Of a DNA stretch of 64,000 nucleotides, positions 47,842 to 58,340 are shown in pieces. Each line of letters begins with the position of its first letter. Position 1 is the stretch's first letter. Position numbers and translations under genes: made by a program. The DNA is taken from contig CAHIKZ030000250.1 in the NCBI GenBank assembly GCA_903632075.3, positions 35,001 to 99,000 on the forward strand, written 5' to 3'. The DNA comes from Acanthosepion pharaonis. Its lineage: Eukaryota > Mollusca > Cephalopoda > Sepiida > Sepiidae. The notes below the pieces were generated by a model. The model worked only from the letters and a program-made list of their open reading frames with translations, was not told where the DNA came from and made no database searches.

Positions 47842-48492
47842 GGATTAAAATTCAGTAGAAAAGACAATGTAGTTTCAACAAATAGACATTAATTTAATAT
47901 AGCGACAAACAGTTGATAATAGATTGGAAAGTAATGTCTTTTGTTTGGGTTGATAAAGTTCTGAAATAAAATATAAACTGTCTTTGTGTACGTGTGTGAG
48001 AAACAATAAAATGTTGTGATATGTGTGTTTGTATGAAAAAGTCAACATGCGTGTGCGTGATTCATAGTAAAAACGGATACGAGAGATACGAATTGTTTCT
48101 TACTGTTGGCGGTATTGCCGTGGTCTGGAGTTTGTCAACGCTATCGTTTTTAACATGAGGTTATGAAGGTCATCAGCTAGAGGTGTGTGTAGTTTGGTGA
48201 CAGCCGCGTGTATATTGTTTGGGAACGGATTTCGTATGTTTTTATACACTTTTTCCGAACAAATTCGGCTCCAGAATTAAATTATTTATTTATTCCTAAT
48301 TGGCCCTAAAAGGACACGTGGTATGTCTTCTACTACGTCCGTACGATATTTCGTCGGTATCTACCTAAAAATAATACAACAAACATTCTGATTTGTAATC
48401 TCTGATTTTATTGGTGTGTTTTAAGATGTAAGTGTTTTCTTGAGTGTGATTGGTTTATAAATATTGTATTTGATATTTTGGTGGACACGACA
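47842..48492 (-). repeat. Gypsy C 3' LTR
   Basis: Shares 'aaaattcagtagaaaagaca' at its left and 'tattttggtggacacgaca' at its right with 51525-51743, but has about 450 bp extra in between (about 47925-48375), either an insertion here or a deletion in the other LTR. The left boundary is approximate. Confidence 0.7.
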
Positions 48493-48550
48493 AAGGCCCT
48501 CTCCAGGTCATTTGAAATTTATTTCTAATGATGTGTAAGGAAACAATAAT

Positions 48551-49387
48551 TTAATATCTCAGGTATGTTTTGTAATGTTTTGGCCAATGCTCGTGTCTCC
48601 CAGATCTTGTTGTAACATTCTTCTCTGTTATTGCCTCTGGTGGGGTGTCATTTGTTTTGTTGGATGTTTGTTCATTAGTCTTTTGTGTGATATTTGAGTC
48701 TGGACCATCATGTTTTTCTTTTTGTAGTTGTTGTGAGAATTGGTTATCGACATAAGCCGGTTTAATCCGATCGATAGCAATATTGTCATGTTTTCCATCT
48801 TTCATGATAGTGAAATACTTGTCCTTTCTGTTAATAACTTGGTATGGACCTGAGTAGTTTGAACATAAAGGTTTTTTACGCCGTCTTTTCTTATAAATAT
48901 ATATGTGCCAGTCATTTGGTAGGTATATATTTTTGTTTGCTTTCCGTGTTGGTGTAAACGTTAATGATGACATTCTATGTTTTAATTCCTGTACAAATGT
49001 TGTTGTCGGTAAAATGTTCGTGTTGCCATCACAGTATTGACCAAGTAGAGTCAGTGATATGCCGAAAACCATTTCAGCTGGTGCACCACCCAAATCCTCT
49101 TTTACAATGTTTCAGTGGTAAGTTTTCTAGCCAATTGGTTTTGTTTTGTTTCATTGCTAGAGCTGCCATCAACTGTCTGTGGAAACGTTCTACCATTCCG
49201 TTTGCACAAGGATGATAGGCTGTAGTTTTTATGTGTCGAGTTCTGAGTAGGTGATTGAACTCTCTAAATAATGTAGACTGGAACTGAGCTCCTATGTCTG
49301 TTGTGATTACTGAAGGTACACCAAATATTGCGATGCATTCAGTAATGATAGTTTTAGCTATTGTTGTGGCTGTAATATCTTTGATTG
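48551..49387 (-). pseudogene. Gypsy C integrase C-terminal half
   Basis: Minus-strand frames give 'TTDIGAQFQS' and 'NGMVERFHRQL' (about 49300-49160), the second Asp and the Glu of the integrase triad, then, after a frameshift, GGAPAEMVFGISL and a basic C-terminus ending at 48551 with 'SNYSGPYQVINRKDKYFTI', a usual post-integrase segment. Confidence 0.8.
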
Positions 49388-49740
49388 CTATTGAGCAGGC
49401 CAGCGAGTAAACCTATGTATGATAGTAAGGATATATGTATATCCTTGAGAACAAGGTAAAGGTCCTACAATATCAACGTGTATGTTCGTGAATCTTGCAT
49501 CAGGTGTGCTGAATGTGCCTGCGGGTGATTTGGTATGCTCATTTATCTTGTTCTTCTGGCATGATAAACAAGATTTTGTCCAATTTCTTATGTCAGTTGA
49601 CATATTTGGCCAGACAAAACGTTCAGTAATTAACTTCACAGTTGCACGTTTTCCTAGGTGAGAATGTATTTTGTTCTCCAAAAACACACTTGTGGACGTT
49701 GATTTTGCTTATTCCAAATGCAGTTTGTGTTCTTCTCAGT
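49388..49740 (-). pseudogene. Gypsy C integrase core fused to reverse transcriptase by deletion
   Basis: The frame 49687-49388 has HSHLGKRATVKLI, 'CLSCQKNKINEH' and HVDIVGPLPCSQG (first Asp of the triad). Immediately upstream, the minus strand reads 'HKLHLE' and 'INVHKCVFG', the piece that follows the reverse transcriptase active site in this family. The two parts meet near 49675. Confidence 0.8.
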
Positions 49741-50190
49741 TTTTGCTGGCGATTAAAACATCGTCTATGTAGGCATATATGAAAGTTAAACCTTTAAATA
49801 CCTCGTCGATTAATCTCTGGAAGGTTTGAGCGGCGTTACGTAACCCAAAAGGCACGAACTCGTATAATCAAAACGGTGTCGTCAGAAAAGTTTTGTGGAT
49901 GTCCTCTTCGGCAACTGGTACTTGGTAATATGCCTTTACCAGGTCTATCTTCGAGAAAATGCGTGCACCTTGTAGACCCATTGCAAAATCGTGTATATGC
50001 GGAATTGGGTATCTGTCAGGGATGGTTTTGGCGTTCGATCTGCGGAAATCGCAACATGGACGCCATGCTGCCGTGTTGGATTTTTGAACCATGTGCAATG
50101 GTGATGACCATGCGCTTTTGGAAGGGCGTATGATTCCTAACTGTAGCATTTGCTGAAACTCTGCCTTGGCTATTTTATATTTGTCCGGTT
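49741..50190 (-). pseudogene. Gypsy C reverse transcriptase, fingers and palm
   Basis: The frame 50149-49868 has SAWSSPLHMVQKSNTAAWRP, 'CDFRRSNAKTIPDRYPIPHI' and IFSKIDLVKAYYQVPVAEED. After a frameshift the active site follows as 'IYAYIDDVLIASKN' near 49760, with a stop right after it. Confidence 0.88.
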
Positions 50191-50580
50191 TTAATCGTCT
50201 CGGTGTAGAGTGTACCGGTTGTCCTGTTGTTTTTTTGTAGTGTTTGGCATTGTGCTTAATTGTCTCTGCGTTTTTAAAAGGTTGAGTGATTTCTGCGTGT
50301 CGATGGTTACTGCTTTCTCGCCAAAGGTCTCAATTTTTATACCGTTAGCAGCTTGAAGTTTGTAGAGTCCTGGTTTTAAATTTTGCTTTGGATCCGGCTG
50401 TAAAACACCCACTTCGGCTCTGGTGTCTATTAAAAAATTATATCCGTGATTTCTATTAAGGATATAGAACAGACGACCTTTTTGTGAGAGTCCAGCAACA
50501 ATCGTCGTCTCTATTGGCTGGAATTTAAGTTTTCCGATGCCGGGTCTACAAAGGCACAAGGTTTCGTCTTCGTCTATCAT
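50191..50580 (-). pseudogene. Gypsy C protease region
   Basis: YNFLIDTRAEVGVLQP resembles a retropepsin active site with Asp-Thr-Arg in place of the usual Asp-Thr/Ser-Gly/Ala. A frameshift follows after about 50260. Confidence 0.75.
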
Positions 50581-51130
50581 TGCTGAAACTCCTGCTGTTA
50601 CTCCTTCGTCTGTACTTAGGTCTGGTAGTATTACGAGAAGTTCGTTGTTGTTGATGTAGGTTCAAGATAGACTGCATCTGTTTGGCTAATCTTGCAACCG
50701 TTGCTTGCAGTTTCTCAATTTGTTCGTTTTGTTGTTGGTTTGTACGTTGCGGTGTCAATGGGTTCACCTCCCTGTCTCTAAAACCAACATGGATCCGGTC
50801 AGCAGAATCCGCAAGTTTTTCCAGTTCAGTTTCCTCTGCCATGGGTGCTTAAATTTGCGTCATTGTGTTGGGTAGTTTGTCCAACCACAATCTCCGTAGA
50901 ATATTTTCTGACATGGCATTAGTACCTAACAGAGTCTTCATATGACTTAATAACTGGGAAGGAGTCCGGTCACCTAGTACCAATCGGGTAAACAAATCGC
51001 GTAGCATTGTCTCATTCGAAATTCCAGTTCGTTTAATTATGGCCGTTTTCAATGTATCATAGAGGTTTTCTTCTGGCATTGTTTCCAGTAAGTCCGTCAC
51101 TTCTACAATTTCTGCTGGAAGTTTTTTCTA
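50546..51130 (-). pseudogene. Gypsy C gag
   Basis: Two frames (51100-50849 and 50842-50546). The first has 'NLYDTLKTAIIKRTGISNET' and GDRTPSQLLSHMKTLLG, the second ADSADRIHVGFRD and an Arg/Ser-rich end. This matches the gag type seen in K02A2.6-like elements. One frameshift near 50845 separates them. Confidence 0.8.
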
Positions 51131-51390
51131 CTAAATAACAGTATCGGGCTCTTTGCGAAACAATTTTCTTCGCGTTGAATATGGCCTGGATTTAGATAAA
51201 CCATGATTTAATGTTGTTATGCAGGTAAATTTAGGGTGACTGTTGTCAACGAAGCTTCCGTGCTATTTGTGTTTTGTTGTTCCAATTTTTTTTTAATTAA
51301 TTTATTTATTTTTTTTAAGATACGTGTATTTGTGTGTTCTATTTACCAACTTTCGTGTTTTCACATGGTAATAGAGTCGTGGTCACCATT

Positions 51391-51743
51391 TGTAGGAATC
51401 CTTCTACTCGGTTTTTCGTTGAATGTTAAAATTTGGAGTGTCGGGATTCCATACATTAACAAAATATCGTTACAGAGTCGCTCGTAATTTGGCCGTCTAG
51501 AATAATCACACGCTTTTCATTGAAGGAATAAAATTCAGTAGAAAAGACAACGTAGTTTCAACAAATAAACATTAATTTAATTTAGCGACAAGAATAGAAA
51601 CAGTTGATAACTAATACAACAAACAAAACATTCTGATTTGCAATCTATGATTTTATTAGTGTGTTTTAAGATGTAACAGTAAGTGTTTTCTTGAGTGTGA
51701 TTGGTTTATAAATATTGTATTTGATATTTTGGTGGACACGACA
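51391..51743 (-). repeat. Gypsy C 5' LTR
   Basis: Minus-sense TGTCGTGTCC..CTACA. The right part is nearly identical to 48375-48492. The lower boundary is set by the TGTAG end next to the primer-site-like sequence. Confidence 0.7.
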
Positions 51744-54300
51744 CAATTACAGGCGAACAAGACTCATTTAATTAATCTCTACTGCCTTTGCTTAACCATT
51801 CTTAGGCAAAATTAGGCCTGACTTTTACTTCCACAGGCAGACATCACAAAAAATTTTCTTCTTATAAGTTTGAAGCACACAAAACACACCTCATTTTCTT
51901 CAAGAATACTGTGGACTCTTCTAGTATTCTAACCTTCTCTAACCTTAAAAAGGCACAGTCCACATCGTACGCCTACGTACAGAAAAACCTCAACCAATAG
52001 AAATGGCAAGAATCGAACCAAGCAATTCCATTGGTCAATCGTCTTCTGAAACAAGAATTGCGCCAAAACGACTTGAGCCACTTTTGAAAACCCAAGTGTT
52101 ATATAAAGGAAAGGCAGACAGCCCCTTTCAGTGGAAGCGGAGCAGCAGAGTAGCTGTAATTACCAACCTTCAAGATGTAACATTTCACCGACTCCCGTCT
52201 TAGTCATCGCTGACCAGACGATAAAGAAAATTACCAGCCCCATTCAGTCAGTCTAGCAAATTCACCGAGCAATTGCCTAAATACTCCACGACGTTTGGAA
52301 AAACAATCTTGCCGCGCTTTTCAAAGAACACTCACTGACTCACTTTGAACATTCAACGAACGACTCTCGAAACTTTCCACTAAATTTCTTATACATATTG
52401 ATTTATAATCATTACAAAAATAAGAAATACGATACAAACACAAACACGTTCAAAGGTAGACTACTTCGACAAACTTTTGCAAAAAGAACTCTTAAATCTT
52501 ATTACTCCAATATTTGATACAAACAAGAAAATAGCAAACATAACGACACAGAGACATCAAACATTCCAGCAACACATACAATTTACGCACGCATTAATAC
52601 ACATATTGTTCCAGTTTGTAAATGTTTAATTGTATATAAATGCTTTATTGTTTTGATCTATATATGTCTCGTTTTTTCCTTGTTTGAAATCTCACGCTTG
52701 TTTGTATATTTGTTTGGGACACGGTTAGACACGCAACCGATAATAACAAAAATCCTTCTGATAAATCAAATGACCCAAAAGTCCCAACAATACCGCCCAT
52801 AATTCACAAATAAACCGATGCGGACCACACGAGAAAATACTACTACTGAAACACCACGAAAGTCAACTCCATTCTCAATTAAAGTGCTTAGACTGTTTCT
52901 CCTAGGCTCAACAGATAAAGATGTGAAACAATTTCAAGTCAGTTTGTTATTAAAGTAAACTTATGCCTTTCATACACCATTCGTGTTTGTCCATTCTCTA
53001 CCGTTGCTAACCTTGTCAAGAACCGTTGATAGCCTAAAAGAGTATCAACTACGCTTGTACGTGGGAGTCCGGTGGTCTGACACAAGGCCATACAAAAGGA
53101 AACCACACTAGGTCACGTAAAAAAGCAGTATATCACGATGAAAAAAGGCTCATAAATCAACGAAAACAAGGTTTTGTCTCAATATGTTGTTATTAATTGA
53201 AAGCTAAAGCATTAAATTTATTACTTACAGTAAGTAACATATTCTGGTGTCTTTCAGACAGAAATTATATAGACAAGGATGTCAAATATATGCTCGATTT
53301 TGGTTTCATTTTCTTAAAAGCGGCCATTTTCTTAAATTTTTAAGAAATTTGTAAACAAAAACAAAATTTTGTTTTTAAACTTCTTCCTAAAATAAATTTA
53401 TATATTTTTGACACATTATTTGAGTAAAATTAGAAAATTTAAAGTTAAATTAATCTGATATGAAACAAACAGTACTTACTTATAGCATAAAAATTTGTAT
53501 CCAAACATTTCTTAACGATGTGTCTGAATTTATCAAAGAAATCGATTGTGACGAGGTCACAGATTACTATGGATGATCAAAATTGACAATTTTTGCAAAG
53601 TAAGCGAACGCGGTTTTTCGTTTTTAACTAGTACTTTTAAAATATTAACATTTTTATTCATCAATTATGTAATATCTATTTTTTATTTCATACTTTCTTA
53701 ATTAGATAATTGTTTAAAATTTTTTAAGGATTATGTCATATATACATTTCCATACGTATAAATTATGAACGTTTTTTTCAATAATTTTTTTTTTTAATTA
53801 TTTTTAAAATATTCGGGGTCAAACGACTGTTATGTGCTTTTCAAATTTCGATTCGTAAATTTACTTTTTCATTAACGTTATCATTGCATTACGTGCTTAA
53901 AAGCAATAAAGAATTTTAAACGATTTTTGAAGTAATTAAGAAGTTAATGAAAAAAAAATTTTAAAAATGGAAAAAATACATAATTCATCGAAAAAATTTT
54001 ATTTCTTCACAAAATAATGTCCTTAAACGTATTTACAAAAGCAGGTCAAAGCTTTTCTAATTAATTATTAATGTCATACTTTTTTACATTTTTTTTATAA
54101 TTCAGAGCAGATTTTCCAAGAAACGGGGAACTGTTTTACAAAAAAAACTGGTGATTTACTTTCTATAAAGAGTCCTAGTTTATAACTAATAAAAGTAAAA
54201 CAAATCTCGTGCTTAAAAATTTAATTTCTCAAAATTTCATGAAAATATGTAAGTGGGCGGAAACATGTTTAAAAAATCTCTTTTTAACAAGATTTTCTAA
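51744..54300. other. Intergenic, mostly unassigned
   Basis: No coding signal. From about 53280 onward the AT-rich sequence is probably an old R1-related copy (minus orientation), clear only from about 54190. A small hairpin 'tgtgac-gag-gtcaca' is at 53547-53561. Confidence 0.4.
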
Positions 54301-54413
54301 AAAAAAAAAAAAATAATTCAAAAATAATTTCATTCATTTCTGAATAAGTCCTGAAAGTTTCATTAAAATCCGACAATTATTTGATTTTTGCAAGAATTTC
54401 CTATATTAACGTG
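54190..54413 (-). repeat. R1 dispersed repeat, minus-oriented fragment
   Basis: Reverse-complement similarity to 21540-21632 and weaker similarity to 38914-39010, i.e. both sides of the Gypsy A insertion. Confidence 0.55.
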
Positions 54414-54469
54414 TGTTTTCCTCCCGAGGAAAACACACGTTAGCCTAGGAAATTCTTGCAAAAATCAAA
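54380..54469. repeat. 90 nt hairpin-forming palindrome
   Basis: Outer arms of 24 bp (54380-54403 with 54446-54469) and inner arms of 16 bp (54408-54423 with 54426-54441) pair perfectly around a 2-nt centre (CC). They are separated by a 4 by 4 mismatch, TATT against AGCC. The inner arm reads aacgtgtgttttcctc. It sits where a minus-oriented R1 piece meets a plus-oriented one. Confidence 0.95.
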
Positions 54470-54479
54470 ACAAACCATT

Positions 54480-54690
54480 TTTTTCTCTTATCGCGCTGTC
54501 GTAAAAAAAAAAAAAATTTTTAACCAAAATTTTCTACGTGCTAGAAAGGAGTAAAAATTTCAAAAAATATTTCAAAAATACTTTGGTCTTTCCTCTTCAT
54601 AACAACATAAACATATTGAGACAAAAAATTATTTCTGTTGATTTATGGACCTTTTTTCATCGTGATATGCTGCTTTTTTTTTAAGTGACC
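54480..54690 (+). repeat. R1 dispersed repeat, plus-oriented fragment
   Basis: 'acgtgctagaaaggagtaaa', 'ctttggtctttcctcttcat' and 'tttttcatcgtgatatgctg' match 240-395 and 40130-40262. It joins the start of R1 directly to its end, so the middle of the repeat is missing here. Confidence 0.65.
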
Positions 54691-55242
54691 TAATGGAGTT
54701 TAAGCAATTTTTGTTCTGTCTTATGAAGATAAAAAAATTAACCCAAATTTCGTCTCTAGTATCATAAAAGTGCACTTGCTGGTGGTGAAAAAGAAAAAAA
54801 GCAAAAGTTGGAAAGCTCTAAGAAAAAATATTGTTATATAATGGTGTTATCGTTAAAAATTGACCAAGTGGATAGAAAGAAGGCAGGAACTAAATTTTCA
54901 GGGATTCAAGGGAAGTCACTCTAGATGTAGCCCAACTGAAATAATGCTGTTTTCTTTTTTAAACATCTCGAGTGATTTTCTTTTCGACTATATTACTTAA
55001 AAACTCTTTTATATTACTGGATATTCTCCCAATATTAGCTGTTTGATCGAAAAATCAAACACAGTAGAGTTTAAAAAGTAAAATTATATTGACCGTATGA
55101 CATTTTAAGCGTGGTACGAATTGCAGTCGTCATACTTCTTCTTACACAGTTACTGCTTAATATATCAATACTTAGTAATAGTAGAAGCAACAGCTAAAGA
55201 ATATTTGTTAATATTAGCTCTGACACGGGTTTGACCTTGATA

Positions 55243-55503
55243 ATGACTTCACAGGAATATTTGAATCTGATGAACAGTGATGCCGTTTGTAGCAATTGTC
55301 ATCGTTTAGAAAACGACAACATAACTGGCGGCTGGCTTGGTCAGTCGAGTGCATCTTCTATGCTTAACATGGACGAAGGAGAATCTAATAACAGCGGATT
55401 AAGTGAAGAACAACTTCCTGTTGGATTAGTGCTTAAAAAAGCTCTGATTATATTTCGTCATGGGGCTAGGACCCCACTATTTACAATCCCCAATATCCCA
55501 CAG
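55243..55503 (+). CDS. Histidine acid phosphatase (ACP6-like), exon 1
   Basis: 87 codons from ATG 55243 (A at -3; in-frame stop TAA at 55195-55197 and no ATG between) to the donor CAG|GTGAGT at 55504. Residues about 69-87 read KKALIIFRHGARTPLFTIP, with the Arg-His-Gly-x-Arg catalytic signature of histidine phosphatases; the His would be phosphorylated during hydrolysis. The context resembles lysophosphatidic acid phosphatase (ACP6), a mitochondrial enzyme in vertebrates making monoacylglycerol. Ahead of it is a polar stretch (DEGESNNSGLSEEQ) with a CSNC motif, and no clear signal peptide. The exon ends in phase 0. Confidence 0.85.
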
Positions 55504-57707
55504 GTGAGTTGTACAAGTACTATGGATCGTTCTTTCTTTTAGAACGTTGTAGTTTATGTATTTTGCCTAACTAAAAAAAAAAGTAAAACACTCTGTTAAC
55601 CTTTACTCACCAGCTTGGTACGTTCGATTACATCGCTTAAAAAATATCTTTTAAACAAGAATAAAGATAACAAAAGAACTGCATTTAATTTTCTTCTACA
55701 CCAACACGCTTATTTTTGTTTCAATTTCATTTTGTTTTACAATATTTCCTACTTCTTAATCTTAAATGAACAAAAAGCCTGAATTGAAGCTCTTCTAGTT
55801 TGTAGTGCACTTCCAAAATTTTGATCGAAATCGATTTAACATTGAAGAGAAATGTTTCAGTATATGCACTTTCGTTTTATTTTAAAAGTGCCAATCAAAC
55901 GCAAAAATATTTGTATGCTGAAAATCATTTGCATCAGCTTGCTTTGATGTGTGGCTTCTACATCAGTGAAAAAAAGAAAACAAAAACAGCTGGTCCTTAT
56001 TTTCGAGTGCGATTTGCTACTTAATCGTAACGAAAATATATTTTTAGAACAAATTGTGATAGTCTATAAAAATGTGGATGTCTATCCATTTTTTACAACG
56101 CTTTTTATTTGTGGAGCAAGTGAAATGAATAACCACTATCCAAAGGTCGTCTTAATTCAAACAGTAAATTAAATCTTATTTACAACAGCCACCTATTAAA
56201 GAAAAACATTAAAGAATATTTTACAATAGTAAGTATAAAATATTTTTCCTTAATTAGTGTCTGTTAAATGAGATTAAAATAATTACTGTTAGTGTTAAAT
56301 TAATAAATTGATAGTAAATGACCATATGGTTCCCATGCTTCCTAATGTTACGCTAAGGGTCCGGTAAGCCCACTCATTTTAGGGACTGTGGGCTTTTGGG
56401 TTATAAATCACTAATATTGGTACTTTTTTCTAGAAACCTTTGTATCTTAATTTTTATAATTAATACTAGATTTTCATTTAGGCATTAATGGGAATTTTAA
56501 GGGACAATAAACCCAATTTCATATGTTAACATAGAAAACCACTATTAAAAAAAAATTATATATGAATGGAAATTAAATTATGTTCTGACTCAAGCAAGAG
56601 TACTATAAAATGAGTATGTGTTTAAAGGGGACAATATAATATTTTTAAAATTTATTCAACAAAAAATAAAGTGTAATTGTAATGAACAAAATATTTAATA
56701 TTCGGCATTTTTCCTCCAAAATACAAATATCGAAATAGTGAACAACATTTTGCTCAGTTATGAAGTGTGAAAAAAACAAAAAAAAAACTTTCATTAAACA
56801 AGCAATATTTAGAGTTTATCTTCCCGTAGAAGAAATACAGATGCAGAATAATCCGTTTATCTCTGACAGATTTATGCAGTAAAATTCTCAGCTGGGATGC
56901 CAACATACTTAACTTACAGTACTGCATATTGGAGATTGAAAGAAAAATTTGGTTTGTTGTTTTAAATACTAATTAGTGCTGGCAACATGGTTTACAATGG
57001 AAACATCAATTGTAAAATAAGAATTAATTTATAGTTGACTATTTTTTAACTAGACTGACCGTCTAGTTAAACAGGGCACAATACTATATGTTGTGTTGAA
57101 AAGGAATATTCTTCTATGAGCATCTTTCAGAGAAATAAACAATTAATTTGATCAAGTACTGTACCCAACTAGACCAAAAGAAGGCAGAAAAGGACCTATA
57201 ACTACTTTTAAAAAAGAGGGGATCAGAATAATGCTTAACAATATATTTCTTTGGTGACCTGATAAAATTGACTGGGAAGTTGCACCTTCAAATGAGCAAT
57301 TTCATGGAAGACTACAAAATGCACCTATAGCAGTTCTTTACTCAGAAAGATAAAATCTTCTCAGAGAAGAAAATTATGAAGTTGCCTGAAAGATGGCAAA
57401 AGGAAAAGAATAATGAATCAAAGGTTTTGGCTATTTAATAGCTCCCATTCTAAAATGAAGTAAGATATATTTTATGAAATATTACATAAAATGAAATATG
57501 TCAGCTTTAAATGACAACTTTTCTTTCAAAAGATGTAACCTTTTATAAACACAGGGGGTCTGGAATTTTTGCTGTTGTCCATACCAGTATTGGTGTTAAT
57601 AATGGTATATTACTGTATTCAATCACTCCAATTGATGGGTCCTGATAAAGTGTCATCAACAACTTAAAAATTTCATATATACTTTACTTTCTCATCCATC
57701 TCTTATC
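55504..57707 (+). other. ACP6-like gene intron 1, first part
   Basis: AT-rich. Open frames at 55821 and 55951 overlap each other and show no domain. No repeat recognised. Confidence 0.5.
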
Positions 57708-58340
57708 TTACATTTTGCTATGCTCTAACTGTTCCTTATATAATAAAGTGTTTTCATAACCCAGCATCTTATAAACTTCATGTCTAACATAAAAAAATAA
57801 CATAGATAATAATAACACTAGGACATACCCTTCAAACCAGAATTGTTCCAGCCAAACTGGCTTGTAAGGTGTAGAGGGGCCGTGGCTGTTATGTTGTTGA
57901 TAGAAGTCAGATGTAGAAGAAATGCATGTAAGGTTCAGATTATCCTGCTCGCCGGGCCCAACTACATAAAAAGGTTGGACTCTGATTAAGTCCAAAGAAG
58001 AAGGCAAAGAAAGCAAACAAAACACAAGACCGATAATATATGTATATACAAATATATATTAATAACAAGTTACAATACATGGAAACAGTACAACGGATGA
58101 AGTGTATGTGAATATTCTGTATGTAAATTGTGTGTATTGTGCTTTAGCGATTTCCACGCTATCCCTTGTTAGCGCCTACATTTCGAGGTTGTAAGCTGAA
58201 AGCCTGATGAAAAGGAGAGATTTACCTCAAGGTGTTGGTGCACAGGCCTGAAGGAAAAAGAGATAAAGGCGAAGGGTCCGCGGCTATTTATAGCAGCGAA
58301 GAGCGACCCCTGGTGAAAGGGTTAATGTACTAAAGGAGGA
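57708..58340 (-). other. TATA-bearing block followed by open frame with a membrane segment
   Basis: On the minus strand a CTATAAATAGCCGCGG block (about 58297-58282) in a locally GC-rich stretch precedes a frame open from 58025 to 57708. The frame has no ATG before its last quarter. It contains a hydrophobic start (LLSLPSSLDLIRVQPF), HNSHGPSTPYKPVWLEQFW and a likely transmembrane helix FEGYVLVLLLSMLFFYV. 'LDLIRVQ' also resembles 'LDLIQVQ' encoded at 46190-46215. I do not recognise the family. It may be an LTR or promoter of a retroelement, or an exon of one. Confidence 0.35.

Larger units (their letters stand above)
47842..51743 (-). mobile_element. Ty3/Gypsy element C, internally deleted
   Basis: A minus-strand LTR retrotransposon with homologous LTR sequence at 47842-48492 and about 51391-51743. 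Gag, protease, reverse transcriptase and integrase follow in order. A purine-rich tract (GGAGAGGGCC on the minus strand) abuts the 3' LTR at 48493-48506, and a primer-site-like TGGTGACCACGAC lies next to the 5' LTR (complement of 51377-51389). Domains are of the K02A2.6-like type. The reverse transcriptase thumb, RNase H and integrase head are missing. No clear target duplication was seen. Confidence 0.85.

Noticed and set aside
55821..56172. Two overlapping open frames in the first intron of the ACP6-like gene.
   Set aside because: No domain, no splice support, composition like the flanking intron.
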